A stretch of DNA of 64,000 nt from JAAYLU01 sp964426245 (GTDB taxonomy: Bacteria; Synergistota; Synergistia; Synergistales; Aminobacteriaceae). Shown here piece by piece: positions 33,708 to 41,944 of this stretch. Under the pieces are notes generated by a model that saw only the letters and a program-made list of their open reading frames with translations, had not been told where the DNA came from and did no database searches. The DNA is taken from contig CAYRPJ010000016.1 of the NCBI GenBank assembly GCA_964426245.1, positions 16,784 to 80,783 of the forward strand, given 5' to 3'. Numbering within the stretch: the stretch's first letter is position 1; each line of letters begins with the position of its first letter. The translations under genes and the position numbers were made by a program.

Positions 33708-35192
33708 TTAATTTCTTCCGTAAATTTCGGAGAGTTTCAGCATTCTACGGGACAGTTCTTCGGTAAAAACAGATGATTCAGCCCTCCATTCCCAGTTGCC
33801 GGAGGGAGTCGACGGTTTGTTCATGCGGGCTTCCCCTCCCAGGTCGAGGTAGTCCTGAATCGGAATAATCGCCCTCTGGGCTACCGACGCCATCACCATC
33901 CGAATCAGCGCGTCCGGAACTTCGCTCTCCGCGAGAGGTCGGCCGATATAGCGTTCGAGATTGTGCCGCTCCTCTTTTGAAGCGTCGTCGCGAAACCATC
34001 CCAGCGCGGTGTTGTTGTCGTGAGTGCCTGTATATGCGGCGAGGTTCGCGGTATAGTTGTGCGGAATATGAGGCGTCTTCTTCATGTCCCCTCCGAAAGA
34101 AAAGAGGACGACGGCCATTCCGGGGAAGCCCATGCGTTCCATTGCCCCGGTGACGTCGGGTGTTATGACTCCCAGGTTTTCGGCCAGGAAAGAGGAAGAC
34201 GGCATCGTATCCCTGATGGCGGACAGGAAAGCCTCCGACGGCACATTCCGCCATGTACCGTTTTCCGCGGTCCGCTCACCGTGGGGAACGGACCAGTATG
34301 CCAGCAATCCCCTGAAGTGATCGATCCGGACGCAATGGAACAGGGAGAGGGAATGTCCGAGGCGCTGCATCCACCAGGAAAAACCGTCTGTCCGCAGGGT
34401 GTCCCAGTTGTAGATCGGATTCCCCCAGAGCTGCCCCGTCTTGCTGAAGTAATCGGGAGGAACTCCTGCCACCTCCACCGGAATCAGCTCGTCGTCGAGA
34501 TGGAAGAACTCCGGGTGTGCCCAGACGTCAGCGCTATCGTAATGAACATAGATCGGAAGATCGCCGAGAAGTTCGATCTTTTTCTCGTCGCACCGCTTTC
34601 GGAGCTTTTCCATCGCCGAGAAGAAGAGATACTGGCAAAAATACAGGAAATCCACCGAATCGCGCAGAGATTCCCGCGCTTTTTCAAGTGCGTTCTCGTC
34701 CCGGAATTTGAGCTTTTCGGGCCACTTGTTCCACGGGATTCCTCCAAGATGATCCTTGAGGGCGGTGAAGAGAGCGTAATCGGGAAGCCAGTACTCGTGT
34801 TTCCGTAAAAAAATCTCGTACTCATTCGAAGGAGAAAAATTGGAGAACGCACGATGCAGAAGTCTCTTCTTGAGCACTCTCGCGGCAGAATAATCGGCTC
34901 TCTTTTTCGGAAACGAAGGAATGTCCTCCAGTTCCGAGGGGGAGAGCAGACTTCTTTCCACGAGGTCCTCCGGGCTAATGAAAAGAAAATTGCCCGCAAA
35001 AGCAGATGGCGAGCTGTAGGGTGAATTGCCCAACGCCTCGTCCGTCTCGGAAAGAGGAAGCATCTGCCATATCGACTGTCCGGAACGTGCAAGAAAATCG
35101 ACGAATGAGAACGCTTCGGGGCCGATGTCTCCGATTCCCCATTTTCCGGGAAGAGAGGAGACGGAGAGAAGCAGACCGCATGATCGCGCCAG
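33708..35192 (-). CDS. malQ: 4-alpha-glucanotransferase, probable CTG start
   Basis: GH77 amylomaltase of about 494 residues. Family marks: GLLLSVSSLPGKWGIGD near the start, WQMLPLSE, RIDHFRGL with the conserved Asp/Arg, AENLGVITPDV with the catalytic Glu, and TGTHDNNTALGW. Start choice is unusual. The canonical N-terminus would begin at residue LARSCGLLL, whose first codon is CTG at 35190-35192, six bases after a perfect GGAGGTG (35199-35205). The nearest upstream ATG (35207) and GTG have no ribosome site. If ATG 35207 is used, the protein gains five residues. It redistributes maltodextrin chains in glycogen turnover and lies divergent from the GH57 gene. Confidence 0.93.
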   Translation of the reverse strand: MARSCGLLLSVSSLPGKWGIGDIGPEAFSFVDFLARSGQSIWQMLPLSETDEALGNSPYSSPSAFAGNFLFISPEDLVERSLLSPSELEDIPSFPKKRADYSAARVLKKRLLHRAFSNFSPSNEYEIFLRKHEYWLPDYALFTALKDHLGGIPWNKWPEKLKFRDENALEKARESLRDSVDFLYFCQYLFFSAMEKLRKRCDEKKIELLGDLPIYVHYDSADVWAHPEFFHLDDELIPVEVAGVPPDYFSKTGQLWGNPIYNWDTLRTDGFSWWMQRLGHSLSLFHCVRIDHFRGLLAYWSVPHGERTAENGTWRNVPSEAFLSAIRDTMPSSSFLAENLGVITPDVTGAMERMGFPGMAVVLFSFGGDMKKTPHIPHNYTANLAAYTGTHDNNTALGWFRDDASKEERHNLERYIGRPLAESEVPDALIRMVMASVAQRAIIPIQDYLDLGGEARMNKPSTPSGNWEWRAESSVFTEELSRRMLKLSEIYGRN

Positions 35193-35290
35193 AGAAAACA
35201 CCTCCATTTTTTTGTTCTTATTGTACACCAAGAGGAAAGAAAGTACGAGAAAGGGTATAATTCAGGGAAGGAGAAAGGAGAGGTGATTCC

Positions 35291-37750
35291 ATGCCCTGTT
35301 CCGTTTGCATTCACGGTCACTTCTATCAGCCACCCAGGGAAAATCCCTGGCTTGAGGACGTTGAAATCCAAGAATCAGCCGCTCCATGGCATGACTGGAA
35401 CGAGCGGATCACCGAAGAGTGCTACGGTCCGAATTCGGCTGCCCGTATCTTCGACGAAGAGGGATGGATACGGCGTATTGTGAACAACTATTCGAGAATC
35501 AGCTTCAACTTCGGACCGACACTCCTGTCATGGATGGAAAGAAAGCGCCCTCAATTCTACCGTTCGATTCTCGAGGCCGACAGAATCGGAGCCGGCCGTT
35601 TCTCCGGTCATGGCCCGGCCATTGCCCAGGCATACAATCATATGATCCTGCCGTTGGCGAACCGCAGGGACAAAATAACGCAGGTCCTTTGGGGCATAGA
35701 GGATTTCAATCGCCGCTTCGGCAGGGAACCCGAGGGAATGTGGCTCGCCGAGACCGCGGTTGATTCGGAGACGCTCGATATTCTCGCCTCGAACAATATC
35801 CGTTTTACCATCCTTGCTCCGCGTCAGGCGGCAGCGGTACGAAAAAATGGAACCGCGGCCTGGACGGATGCCTCCGGGGAAAGAATCGATACAAGCAGGC
35901 CGTACACGTGCGTCCTCCCATCGGGACGTTCCATCGTTCTTTTCTTTTATAACGGACGCCTTGCGCAGCGGATAGCCTACGGGGATGCCCTGAAGGACGG
36001 GGGAGCTCTTGCCGATATGCTGGTTTCCGCGCTTCCGAAGGATGCTTGCTTGAGCCGGATTGTATCGGTTGCGACGGACGGTGAGACGTTCGGACATCAC
36101 CACAAGTATGGAGACATGGCTCTCGCCTACTGTCTCGAGAAGATCGAAAAATCGGAGAATGCCTCCCTGACGATCTTCGGCGAGTATCTTGACTCGACGC
36201 CTCCCAGCGACGAAGTCCGTATTCTCGAGAACTCATCCTGGAGCTGCGTTCACGGAGTCGGCCGGTGGAAGGAAGACTGCGGATGTTCCGCCGAATCCCG
36301 CCCCGGTTGGAAGCAGGCCTGGCGAAAACCGCTGCGCGAGGCTCTTGACGATTTAAGGGATGCATTGAATCCTTTTTTCGAGAGGGAGGCGAAATCCTTT
36401 TTTCCCGATCCCTGGAGTACCCGGAACCGTTACATAGAGGTTATTTTCGATCGCTCTCCGTCTTCTGCGATTGCCTTCCTTGAGCGGGAGAGCGGGAGGG
36501 AACTGCAGCACGAAGAACGGGTCCGGGCTCTTCGACTGATGGAGCTGCAGCGGAACCTGATGTTGATGTTTACGAGCTGCGGCTGGTTTTTCGACGATAT
36601 TTCCAGGATTGAGACGCTGCAGATTTTGGCCTACGCCGCCCGCGTTCTCGAACTCGGCAGAAATCTCTTCCCTGGGCAGGATTTTGAAACGCCGTTCAAG
36701 GCCGCTCTCGAAAAGGCTTCGAGCAACATAAACGAGTTGCAGAACGGCAAAAGGATCTTCGACATTTTCGTGACGCAGATGCGCTCCGATCTCCTTCGGG
36801 CAGGCGCCCACTATGCCGTCTCCTCTCTCTTCACGGGAGAGGAGGGGGACGTCCTTTCGAACTTGGGGGACAGATTCTATTCCTACCGGATTCTTTCATG
36901 TTCTCTTGAACGCAAAGATGAAGGGGTGCGACGCTATGCCCTCGGGTACGTCAAAATCCGCTCGGACATCACGCTTGATGAGAAGGAACTTTTTGTGGCC
37001 GCGCTCTATCGCGGAGGCCGGAATGTGCTGTGCGGCGTGGCGGTGAAACCGGAGCCGGAGGGCGGAAACGGTGTTCGCGAAATGATAGGGAACGCCCTTC
37101 AGAGAGACGACGAGAAGGGCCTTGTCGCATTCTTCGGGCATAACACATACTCGCTTCGCCATCTTTTCAAGGACGAACAACGGCGGATTTTGAACCTTAT
37201 CCTCGCGGAGGATCTCGATGCCGTCACTTCAATGCTGCGCCGGACGCTTTCGGATTATTCGGAGCTTCTTTCTTTTCTGGCCGCCCTTTCCATGCCGGCC
37301 CCGGAGGCCTTCAGGAGTGTTGCGACGGTGGTGCTCAACGACGATATGAAGCGGTCCTTCGAAGCATCTCCGTTTGATATCGAGTTCGTTGAAAAAAGGG
37401 TGAACGACGCGCTTCGCTGGGGAGCAAGACTGGATATTCCGTTCCTCAGGCATGCGGCCGTGCAGCGTCTTGAACACCTCTTCGCTTCGCTCGAGCGAAA
37501 AGTTGACGATGTCGATATTCTGCAGGATGCCGTCTCCCTTCTCTCTTTTCTGAAAAAGAGGGAATGGGAGATCGATCTTTGGGATTCACAGAATCTCTTC
37601 GCGAAGATCGTCGGCTCGGAGACATTTGCTTCCTCCTGCTGCGGAGAGTTGTACGAGTCTCTTGGAAAGCTGTTGCTGATCCGTCTTTCCCGCATCGAAA
37701 GCGATTTTTCGGTGCGCACTGCGCCCCATCCCGAGATAAAAAGGAGGTGA
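35291..37750 (+). CDS. GH57-family glycoside hydrolase with DUF3536-type C-terminus
   Basis: 819 residues. The N-terminal GH57 (beta/alpha)7 barrel begins with CIHGHFYQPPRENPWLED, contains GMWLAETAVDSETLD with the candidate nucleophile Glu, and SVATDGETFGHHHKYGD with the acid-side residues. The C-terminal half (about 370-819) is largely helical and fits the DUF3536 region found attached to GH57 in many anaerobes. The probable substrate is an alpha-1,4/1,6-glucan, based on family and on divergence from malQ and the glg genes, not proven. ATG 35291 follows AGGAGAGG. A TATAAT is at 35256-35261 but no -35 is convincing. Confidence 0.88.
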   Translation: MPCSVCIHGHFYQPPRENPWLEDVEIQESAAPWHDWNERITEECYGPNSAARIFDEEGWIRRIVNNYSRISFNFGPTLLSWMERKRPQFYRSILEADRIGAGRFSGHGPAIAQAYNHMILPLANRRDKITQVLWGIEDFNRRFGREPEGMWLAETAVDSETLDILASNNIRFTILAPRQAAAVRKNGTAAWTDASGERIDTSRPYTCVLPSGRSIVLFFYNGRLAQRIAYGDALKDGGALADMLVSALPKDACLSRIVSVATDGETFGHHHKYGDMALAYCLEKIEKSENASLTIFGEYLDSTPPSDEVRILENSSWSCVHGVGRWKEDCGCSAESRPGWKQAWRKPLREALDDLRDALNPFFEREAKSFFPDPWSTRNRYIEVIFDRSPSSAIAFLERESGRELQHEERVRALRLMELQRNLMLMFTSCGWFFDDISRIETLQILAYAARVLELGRNLFPGQDFETPFKAALEKASSNINELQNGKRIFDIFVTQMRSDLLRAGAHYAVSSLFTGEEGDVLSNLGDRFYSYRILSCSLERKDEGVRRYALGYVKIRSDITLDEKELFVAALYRGGRNVLCGVAVKPEPEGGNGVREMIGNALQRDDEKGLVAFFGHNTYSLRHLFKDEQRRILNLILAEDLDAVTSMLRRTLSDYSELLSFLAALSMPAPEAFRSVATVVLNDDMKRSFEASPFDIEFVEKRVNDALRWGARLDIPFLRHAAVQRLEHLFASLERKVDDVDILQDAVSLLSFLKKREWEIDLWDSQNLFAKIVGSETFASSCCGELYESLGKLLLIRLSRIESDFSVRTAPHPEIKRR

Positions 37751-37807
37751 GTACCGGGCAACCTTTTTTAAGACCAAAGTATCTCCCGGAGGCAGACGAG
37801 AAGGGAG

Positions 37808-38188
37808 TTTGCCGGTAGGGAGCAGGTTCCGCAGAAGTTCGCGGACTTCATTTCTGCAGGCGGGAATCCTCGACAAAACCTGGCTTCCGATAATGGTGTC
37901 GAGCGCCATCATCTTTGCGCCGGCATGTTTATGGAGGTCTCCACCCTTAGGCTCCTTACGCCGATTTTCGAGCCCATCGCCCTGCTTGCCGGAATCGACC
38001 CCTTCCACTTCGGAGTGGTGATGACCCTCAACATGACAATTGCGCTGACCACATCTCCAATGGGGGCATGCAACTATATCGTGGCGGTGGTGGGAAAGGT
38101 TAAACTCGCGGAGGTATTTAGCCGGATCCGGCCTTTTACAGGAGTCGCCCTGCCGGTGCTTATGGCGATCATATCGTGTCCCCGTTGA
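37808..38188 (+). pseudogene. Remnant of a TRAP transporter large permease (DctM), 3' end
   Basis: The frame gives REQVPQKFADFIS, then from 37925 GMFMEVSTLRLLTPIFEPI, GIDPFHFGVVMTLNMTIALTT and PMGACNYIVAVVGKVKLAEV, matching the last third of DctM proteins. Between 37862 and 37922 the family-like sequence (ILDKTWLPIMVSSAIIFA) is in another frame, so two compensating frameshifts are present. The first two thirds of the gene and the partner DctP/DctQ genes are missing. The 57 bases before it after the GH57 stop hold nothing recognisable. It looks like decayed DNA left by a deletion. Confidence 0.82.
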
Positions 38189-38238
38189 CCACGTTCATTC
38201 CACGTATTTTGAATTTGTAGCAGGGAAGGAGAAGACAG

Positions 38239-38988
38239 ATGAAACACCCCTTTATGGATATTCAGATACCCCCTTCCCCGGGATTTTCCTGGGAAGCGTC
38301 GAGAGCTGTTCCCATCGAGGAGTGCGGTGAGGAAATGATACCGGCGAGTCTCGTTCCGGAAAAGATACTCGTTCGCCCGCATTATTATTACAATATGCTC
38401 GAGGGCGCCATTCCGGAGTGCTATGTCAGGCGTTCGGTTCTTGTCCGACTTCTCGAGGCCTCCGACCTCCTTCCTAAAGGCTGCCGTCTGGTGCTTCTGG
38501 ACACATGGCGCTCCAGGGCCATCCAGACAACTCTTTTCCAGAAGTTCCGCTCGGAGCTCCGGGAGAAGATGCCGCTGCTCGACGACGCTGAAATCACGGA
38601 TCTCGCATCCCAGTATGTCGCGTTGCCGTCGTTGCACCCCGAGCACCCCTCCCCGCATATAACGGGGGGTGCGGTGGACCTGACCATAGTCGATGAGAGC
38701 GGAGTCTGCATCCCCATGGGATCTGAATTCGACGAGACTTCCGAGAGATCGGAGACGGTCTTCTTTGAAAAGAAGTACGAATCAAAGGAAAAAATGACCG
38801 GTGAAGAGATGGAAGCCCTCTATAACCGGCGGCTTTTATACTATGTCATGAGCAAGACGGGATTCAGCAACTACCCTGCTGAATGGTGGCACTACGACTA
38901 CGGCAATCAGAACTGGGCCCTGCTTCGCGGAAAGGGAAATGCGAAATACGGTGTGAGCGAACCGCAGTTTCGATGGCGTTCGTATTGA
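38239..38988 (+). CDS. D-alanyl-D-alanine dipeptidase (VanX/DdpX family, M15D)
   Basis: 249 residues. Zinc-enzyme motifs are intact: LLDTWRSRAIQTTLF with the conserved Arg, SPHITGGAVDLTIVD (SxHxxGxAxD), the MGSEFDE segment, and EWWHYDYGN (ExxH). It cleaves D-Ala-D-Ala or related dipeptides. No vanH, vanA or vanS/R neighbours are present, so peptidoglycan recycling or D-amino acid use is likelier than glycopeptide resistance. No signal peptide; cytoplasmic. ATG 38239 follows GGAAGGAG. A terminator follows 17 bases after the stop. Confidence 0.93.
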   Translation: MKHPFMDIQIPPSPGFSWEASRAVPIEECGEEMIPASLVPEKILVRPHYYYNMLEGAIPECYVRRSVLVRLLEASDLLPKGCRLVLLDTWRSRAIQTTLFQKFRSELREKMPLLDDAEITDLASQYVALPSLHPEHPSPHITGGAVDLTIVDESGVCIPMGSEFDETSERSETVFFEKKYESKEKMTGEEMEALYNRRLLYYVMSKTGFSNYPAEWWHYDYGNQNWALLRGKGNAKYGVSEPQFRWRSY

Positions 38989-39005
38989 GCAGATAACAAC
39001 ACAAA

Positions 39006-39040
39006 GGGGCAGGGATTTTCTTCTCCCTGCCCCTGTTCTC
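39006..39040. terminator. Terminator after the VanX-like dipeptidase
   Basis: A 10-base stem (GGGGCAGGGA at 39006-39015 with TCCCTGCCCC at 39024-39033), loop TTTTCTTC, then TGTTCTC. The tail is only moderately T-rich. Confidence 0.75.
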
Positions 39041-39092
39041 TTGAAAGATCAGCCATTCGTCCCGGAACACCGGCGGCCGGAACGGCGGGAGA

Positions 39093-39797
39093 TCACCGGA
39101 AGAAAGAAGCGAGAATGCCGGCCAATAACAGCGCAGGAAGCATGTTGACCACCTTGATCCTTTTGATCTCCAGGATTGAAAGCCCGATGCCGAGAAGCAG
39201 CAGTCCTCCGATAGCGCTCACTTCTTCGATGACCTCCGGGCTCATAACTCTCTGGACGCCTTCGGCGAGAAACGTCAATCCCCCCTGGTAGATCAGAACG
39301 GGAAAAGCGGAGAAGACGACGCCTATTCCGAGCGACGCGGCCATAGCAGCGGAAGCCATCAGGTCCATAAAGGACTTGGTGACGAATAGACGCGGAAATT
39401 CACCCATCCCTTCCTCGATTGCGCCCAGTATCGCCATCGAGCCCACGCAGAAGAGCAGCGACGCCGCGACGAACCCCTCGGTGAATTTTTCGTTCTTGGA
39501 ACGTATCTTCTCTTTCGTCCAGTCCGCCAGGCTGTTGAGCCTCCTGTCAAGGTCGAGCCCTTCGCCGAGAAGCGAGCCTCCGACGATGCTGAATACCATG
39601 ATAAGAACGCTCTGTGTTCTCTGCGCCATGACAAAGCCGAGAAACAGGGTAAACAGTCCCAGCCCCTGGAAGGTGATGGTGATAAAGCGCTGCGAAAGGC
39701 GGGAATGGAGCATAAGCCCCGCAAGACCGCCCAGAACTATTGCCGCCGCGTTAAGAACGCTTCCTGAAGCGGGAACATGCTGAAAAAAGAAATCCAC
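39093..39797 (-). CDS. DUF554 family membrane protein (YdfK-like)
   Basis: 234 residues from GTG 39797, chosen because AGGAGG lies about 10 bases upstream (minus strand) and because the family usually starts close to the first membrane segment; the frame continues upstream another 16 codons without a ribosome site. Seven or so hydrophobic segments, with the family pattern LNAAAIVLGGLAGLML, GEGLDLDRRL and CVGSMAILGAIEEGMG. Function is unknown; the family is a putative transporter. It is alone on minus, between convergent vanX-like and the nucleoside importer genes. Confidence 0.83.
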   Translation of the reverse strand: MDFFFQHVPASGSVLNAAAIVLGGLAGLMLHSRLSQRFITITFQGLGLFTLFLGFVMAQRTQSVLIMVFSIVGGSLLGEGLDLDRRLNSLADWTKEKIRSKNEKFTEGFVAASLLFCVGSMAILGAIEEGMGEFPRLFVTKSFMDLMASAAMAASLGIGVVFSAFPVLIYQGGLTFLAEGVQRVMSPEVIEEVSAIGGLLLLGIGLSILEIKRIKVVNMLPALLLAGILASFFR

Positions 39798-39903
39798 GAT
39801 AGAATACCCTCCTGTAAGATCAAGTACATGTTCGATGCATTCCATTGCCCATGAACACCGGTCTGTCCGGGAAGCCCGCGGAGCGGGTGTTCAGGAAAAA
39901 AGT

Positions 39904-40833
39904 CTAGTCCCGCTCCTCCCTGTAGAACGGAAGGCCCAGCGAGGCTGGCGCTCCGAAGAGAATCCCTTTCCCTTTCTTGATGGAGATGAAGAGCAGGACA
40001 CCTATCGTCATAAGATACGGAAGCATCATCAAAATTGGTGCGGGAATGGTCGTTCCTGCCGCCTGGAGACGAAGCTGGAAAGCTTCGACACCTCCGAAGA
40101 GGTATGCTCCGAGCGCGGCCCTGGCCGGGTTCCAGATTGCGAATATAACAAGCGCCACTGCGATCCATCCTCGCCCCGCGGTCATATGTTCCGCCCACAT
40201 TTTCGTGTAGGCGACCGACATGTACGCTCCTCCCACCGCCACGATACCGGCTCCCACCATCGTGTAGAAGTACCTGGTCTTTGCGACGGAGATGCCCATC
40301 GCATCGGCTGCCCTGGGGTTGTCACCGGTGGCCCGCAGGTAAAGCCCAGACCTGGTGGAGGTGAAGAACCAGCATAGGAAGAGCACGAGGCCATAAGAAC
40401 AGTAGATCAGTGCATCATGATTGAAGAGCACAGGTCCTATGAACGGAATTTCCGAGAGGAACGGAACCGGAATTCTGTTCAGTCCGGGGATGGTGAAGCC
40501 GATGAAATTGCGTCCGAGGAGAGATGATGCCCCGGTACCGAACATCGTCATGGCGAGACCGCTGACCACCTGATTTCCCTTGAGAGAGACGCAGATGAAT
40601 GCATGGATAAGGCCGAGGATCGTTCCGACCAGGAAGGCTGCGGCAATACCGAGCCATGGATTGCCGGTGGAGTAGGACACCGCAAAGCCCGCGTAAGCCC
40701 CCAGCAGCATGATCCCCTCGAGTCCCAGGTTGAGGATGCCGCCTTTCTCGGTGACGATCTCGCCGAGGGTCGCATACAGAATGGGAGTGCCGCTCCTGAC
40801 GGCGGCGGTGAGGATGGGAATCAGAATCTCCAT
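39904..40833 (-). CDS. Nucleoside ABC transporter permease (YufQ/NupQ-like)
   Basis: 309 residues from ATG 40833, which follows AAGGAGGGGAACTAAG; a longer frame upstream overlaps the preceding permease and has no ribosome site. Hydrophobic throughout, with TLGEIVTEKGGILNLGLEG near the N-terminus and GYLFGG-like C-terminal region (GAYLFGGVEAFQL), features of the BMP-type importer permeases. It pairs with the permease encoded just upstream. Last gene of the bmp-ATPase-permease-permease operon. Confidence 0.9.
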   Translation of the reverse strand: MEILIPILTAAVRSGTPILYATLGEIVTEKGGILNLGLEGIMLLGAYAGFAVSYSTGNPWLGIAAAFLVGTILGLIHAFICVSLKGNQVVSGLAMTMFGTGASSLLGRNFIGFTIPGLNRIPVPFLSEIPFIGPVLFNHDALIYCSYGLVLFLCWFFTSTRSGLYLRATGDNPRAADAMGISVAKTRYFYTMVGAGIVAVGGAYMSVAYTKMWAEHMTAGRGWIAVALVIFAIWNPARAALGAYLFGGVEAFQLRLQAAGTTIPAPILMMLPYLMTIGVLLFISIKKGKGILFGAPASLGLPFYREERD

Positions 40834-40834
40834 C

Positions 40835-41944
40835 TTAGTTCCCCTCCTTTTCAGAGATCGTAGGCTGAGGGTTCGGAACGCCCCGGAAGAAAATGCGGAT
40901 ACGGAATTTTCTGAAAAATTCGCCGCCCAGGACAAAGAAAAGAATCAACCCCTGCAGGACGAGCATGCTCGAAAGAGGGAGGCGCATTACGATCTGAAGC
41001 GTTTCTCCGCCCACGAGAAGAATTCCCATAAGGAAGGAGACGAGAAGGATCGCGATGGGGTGAAGGCGGGCCAGCCATGCGACGATGATCGCCGTATATC
41101 CGTAGCCGCCGGAGAAACCGTGCTGAAGCCTGCCCTGAAGTCCCGAGAGTTCGCACATCCCCGCGATGCCTGCGATGGCGCCCGAGAGGAACATGACAAG
41201 GACCACATTTTTAAGATAGCTCATCCCGGCGAATCCAGCCGCCTTGGGGTTCTCTCCCATGACGCGTATTTCGTACCCCCATCGGGTGAATCGGAGGACG
41301 ATCCAAAAGACCAGCGGAAGCAGGAGCGCAAGGAAAAGCCCGGCATGGATTCTGGTGTTCCAGAACGAAGGGAGCCGTGCGGCGTCAGGGAACGGGGCAG
41401 TCATCGGGAAACCGAGGCTGGCGGGATCCCGCCACGGTCCGTATACGAAGTAGTTCAGGAGATTCATGGCGACATAATTCAGCATCAGCGTCGTGATGAT
41501 TTCATTGACGCTCCACCTTGCGCGGAGGTATCCGGCGACAGCTCCCCAGACCCCGCCCGCGATTCCGGCGGCGGTGAACATAATGAGAAACATCACCGCA
41601 TGGTTGTCCACGAAGAGATAGCGTACCGCTGCGGCTGTCGCCATGGCCCCCATAAAAATCTGTCCCTCGGCGCCGATGTTCCATATGAGCATTGTGAAGG
41701 AGAGCATCACGGCTATGGCCGCCATGGCGAGGGGAATGGCCTTGACGATCGTCTCGCTGAGACCGTATGCATCGCCCAGCGATGAGCGGAGAATGGTTGA
41801 GTATGCCTGAAGCGGAGAGACACCCATAAAAAAGAGGAAGACAGCCCCGGAGAGAAGCGCCGAGGCGAGCGAGAAGACAGGAATGGCGATTCCGAGCTTC
41901 CGCGAGGTTTCGAGACGTGGTTCTATTTTGACGGAGAGTTTCAT
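40835..41944 (-). CDS. Nucleoside ABC transporter permease (YufP/NupP-like)
   Basis: 369 residues, hydrophobic, about nine or ten membrane segments. Contains LIWNIGAEGQIFMGAMAT and VNEIITTLMLNYVAMNLLNY, both characteristic of the larger permease of BMP-type nucleoside importers. ATG 41944 overlaps the stop of the ATPase gene (ATGA), indicating coupling. Its own stop is one base before the next permease's ATG. Confidence 0.92.
   Translation of the reverse strand: MKLSVKIEPRLETSRKLGIAIPVFSLASALLSGAVFLFFMGVSPLQAYSTILRSSLGDAYGLSETIVKAIPLAMAAIAVMLSFTMLIWNIGAEGQIFMGAMATAAAVRYLFVDNHAVMFLIMFTAAGIAGGVWGAVAGYLRARWSVNEIITTLMLNYVAMNLLNYFVYGPWRDPASLGFPMTAPFPDAARLPSFWNTRIHAGLFLALLLPLVFWIVLRFTRWGYEIRVMGENPKAAGFAGMSYLKNVVLVMFLSGAIAGIAGMCELSGLQGRLQHGFSGGYGYTAIIVAWLARLHPIAILLVSFLMGILLVGGETLQIVMRLPLSSMLVLQGLILFFVLGGEFFRKFRIRIFFRGVPNPQPTISEKEGN

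Noticed and set aside
38239..38988. Glycopeptide resistance locus
   Set aside because: The VanX-like dipeptidase has no vanH, vanA or regulator neighbours, so housekeeping peptidase is the simpler reading.
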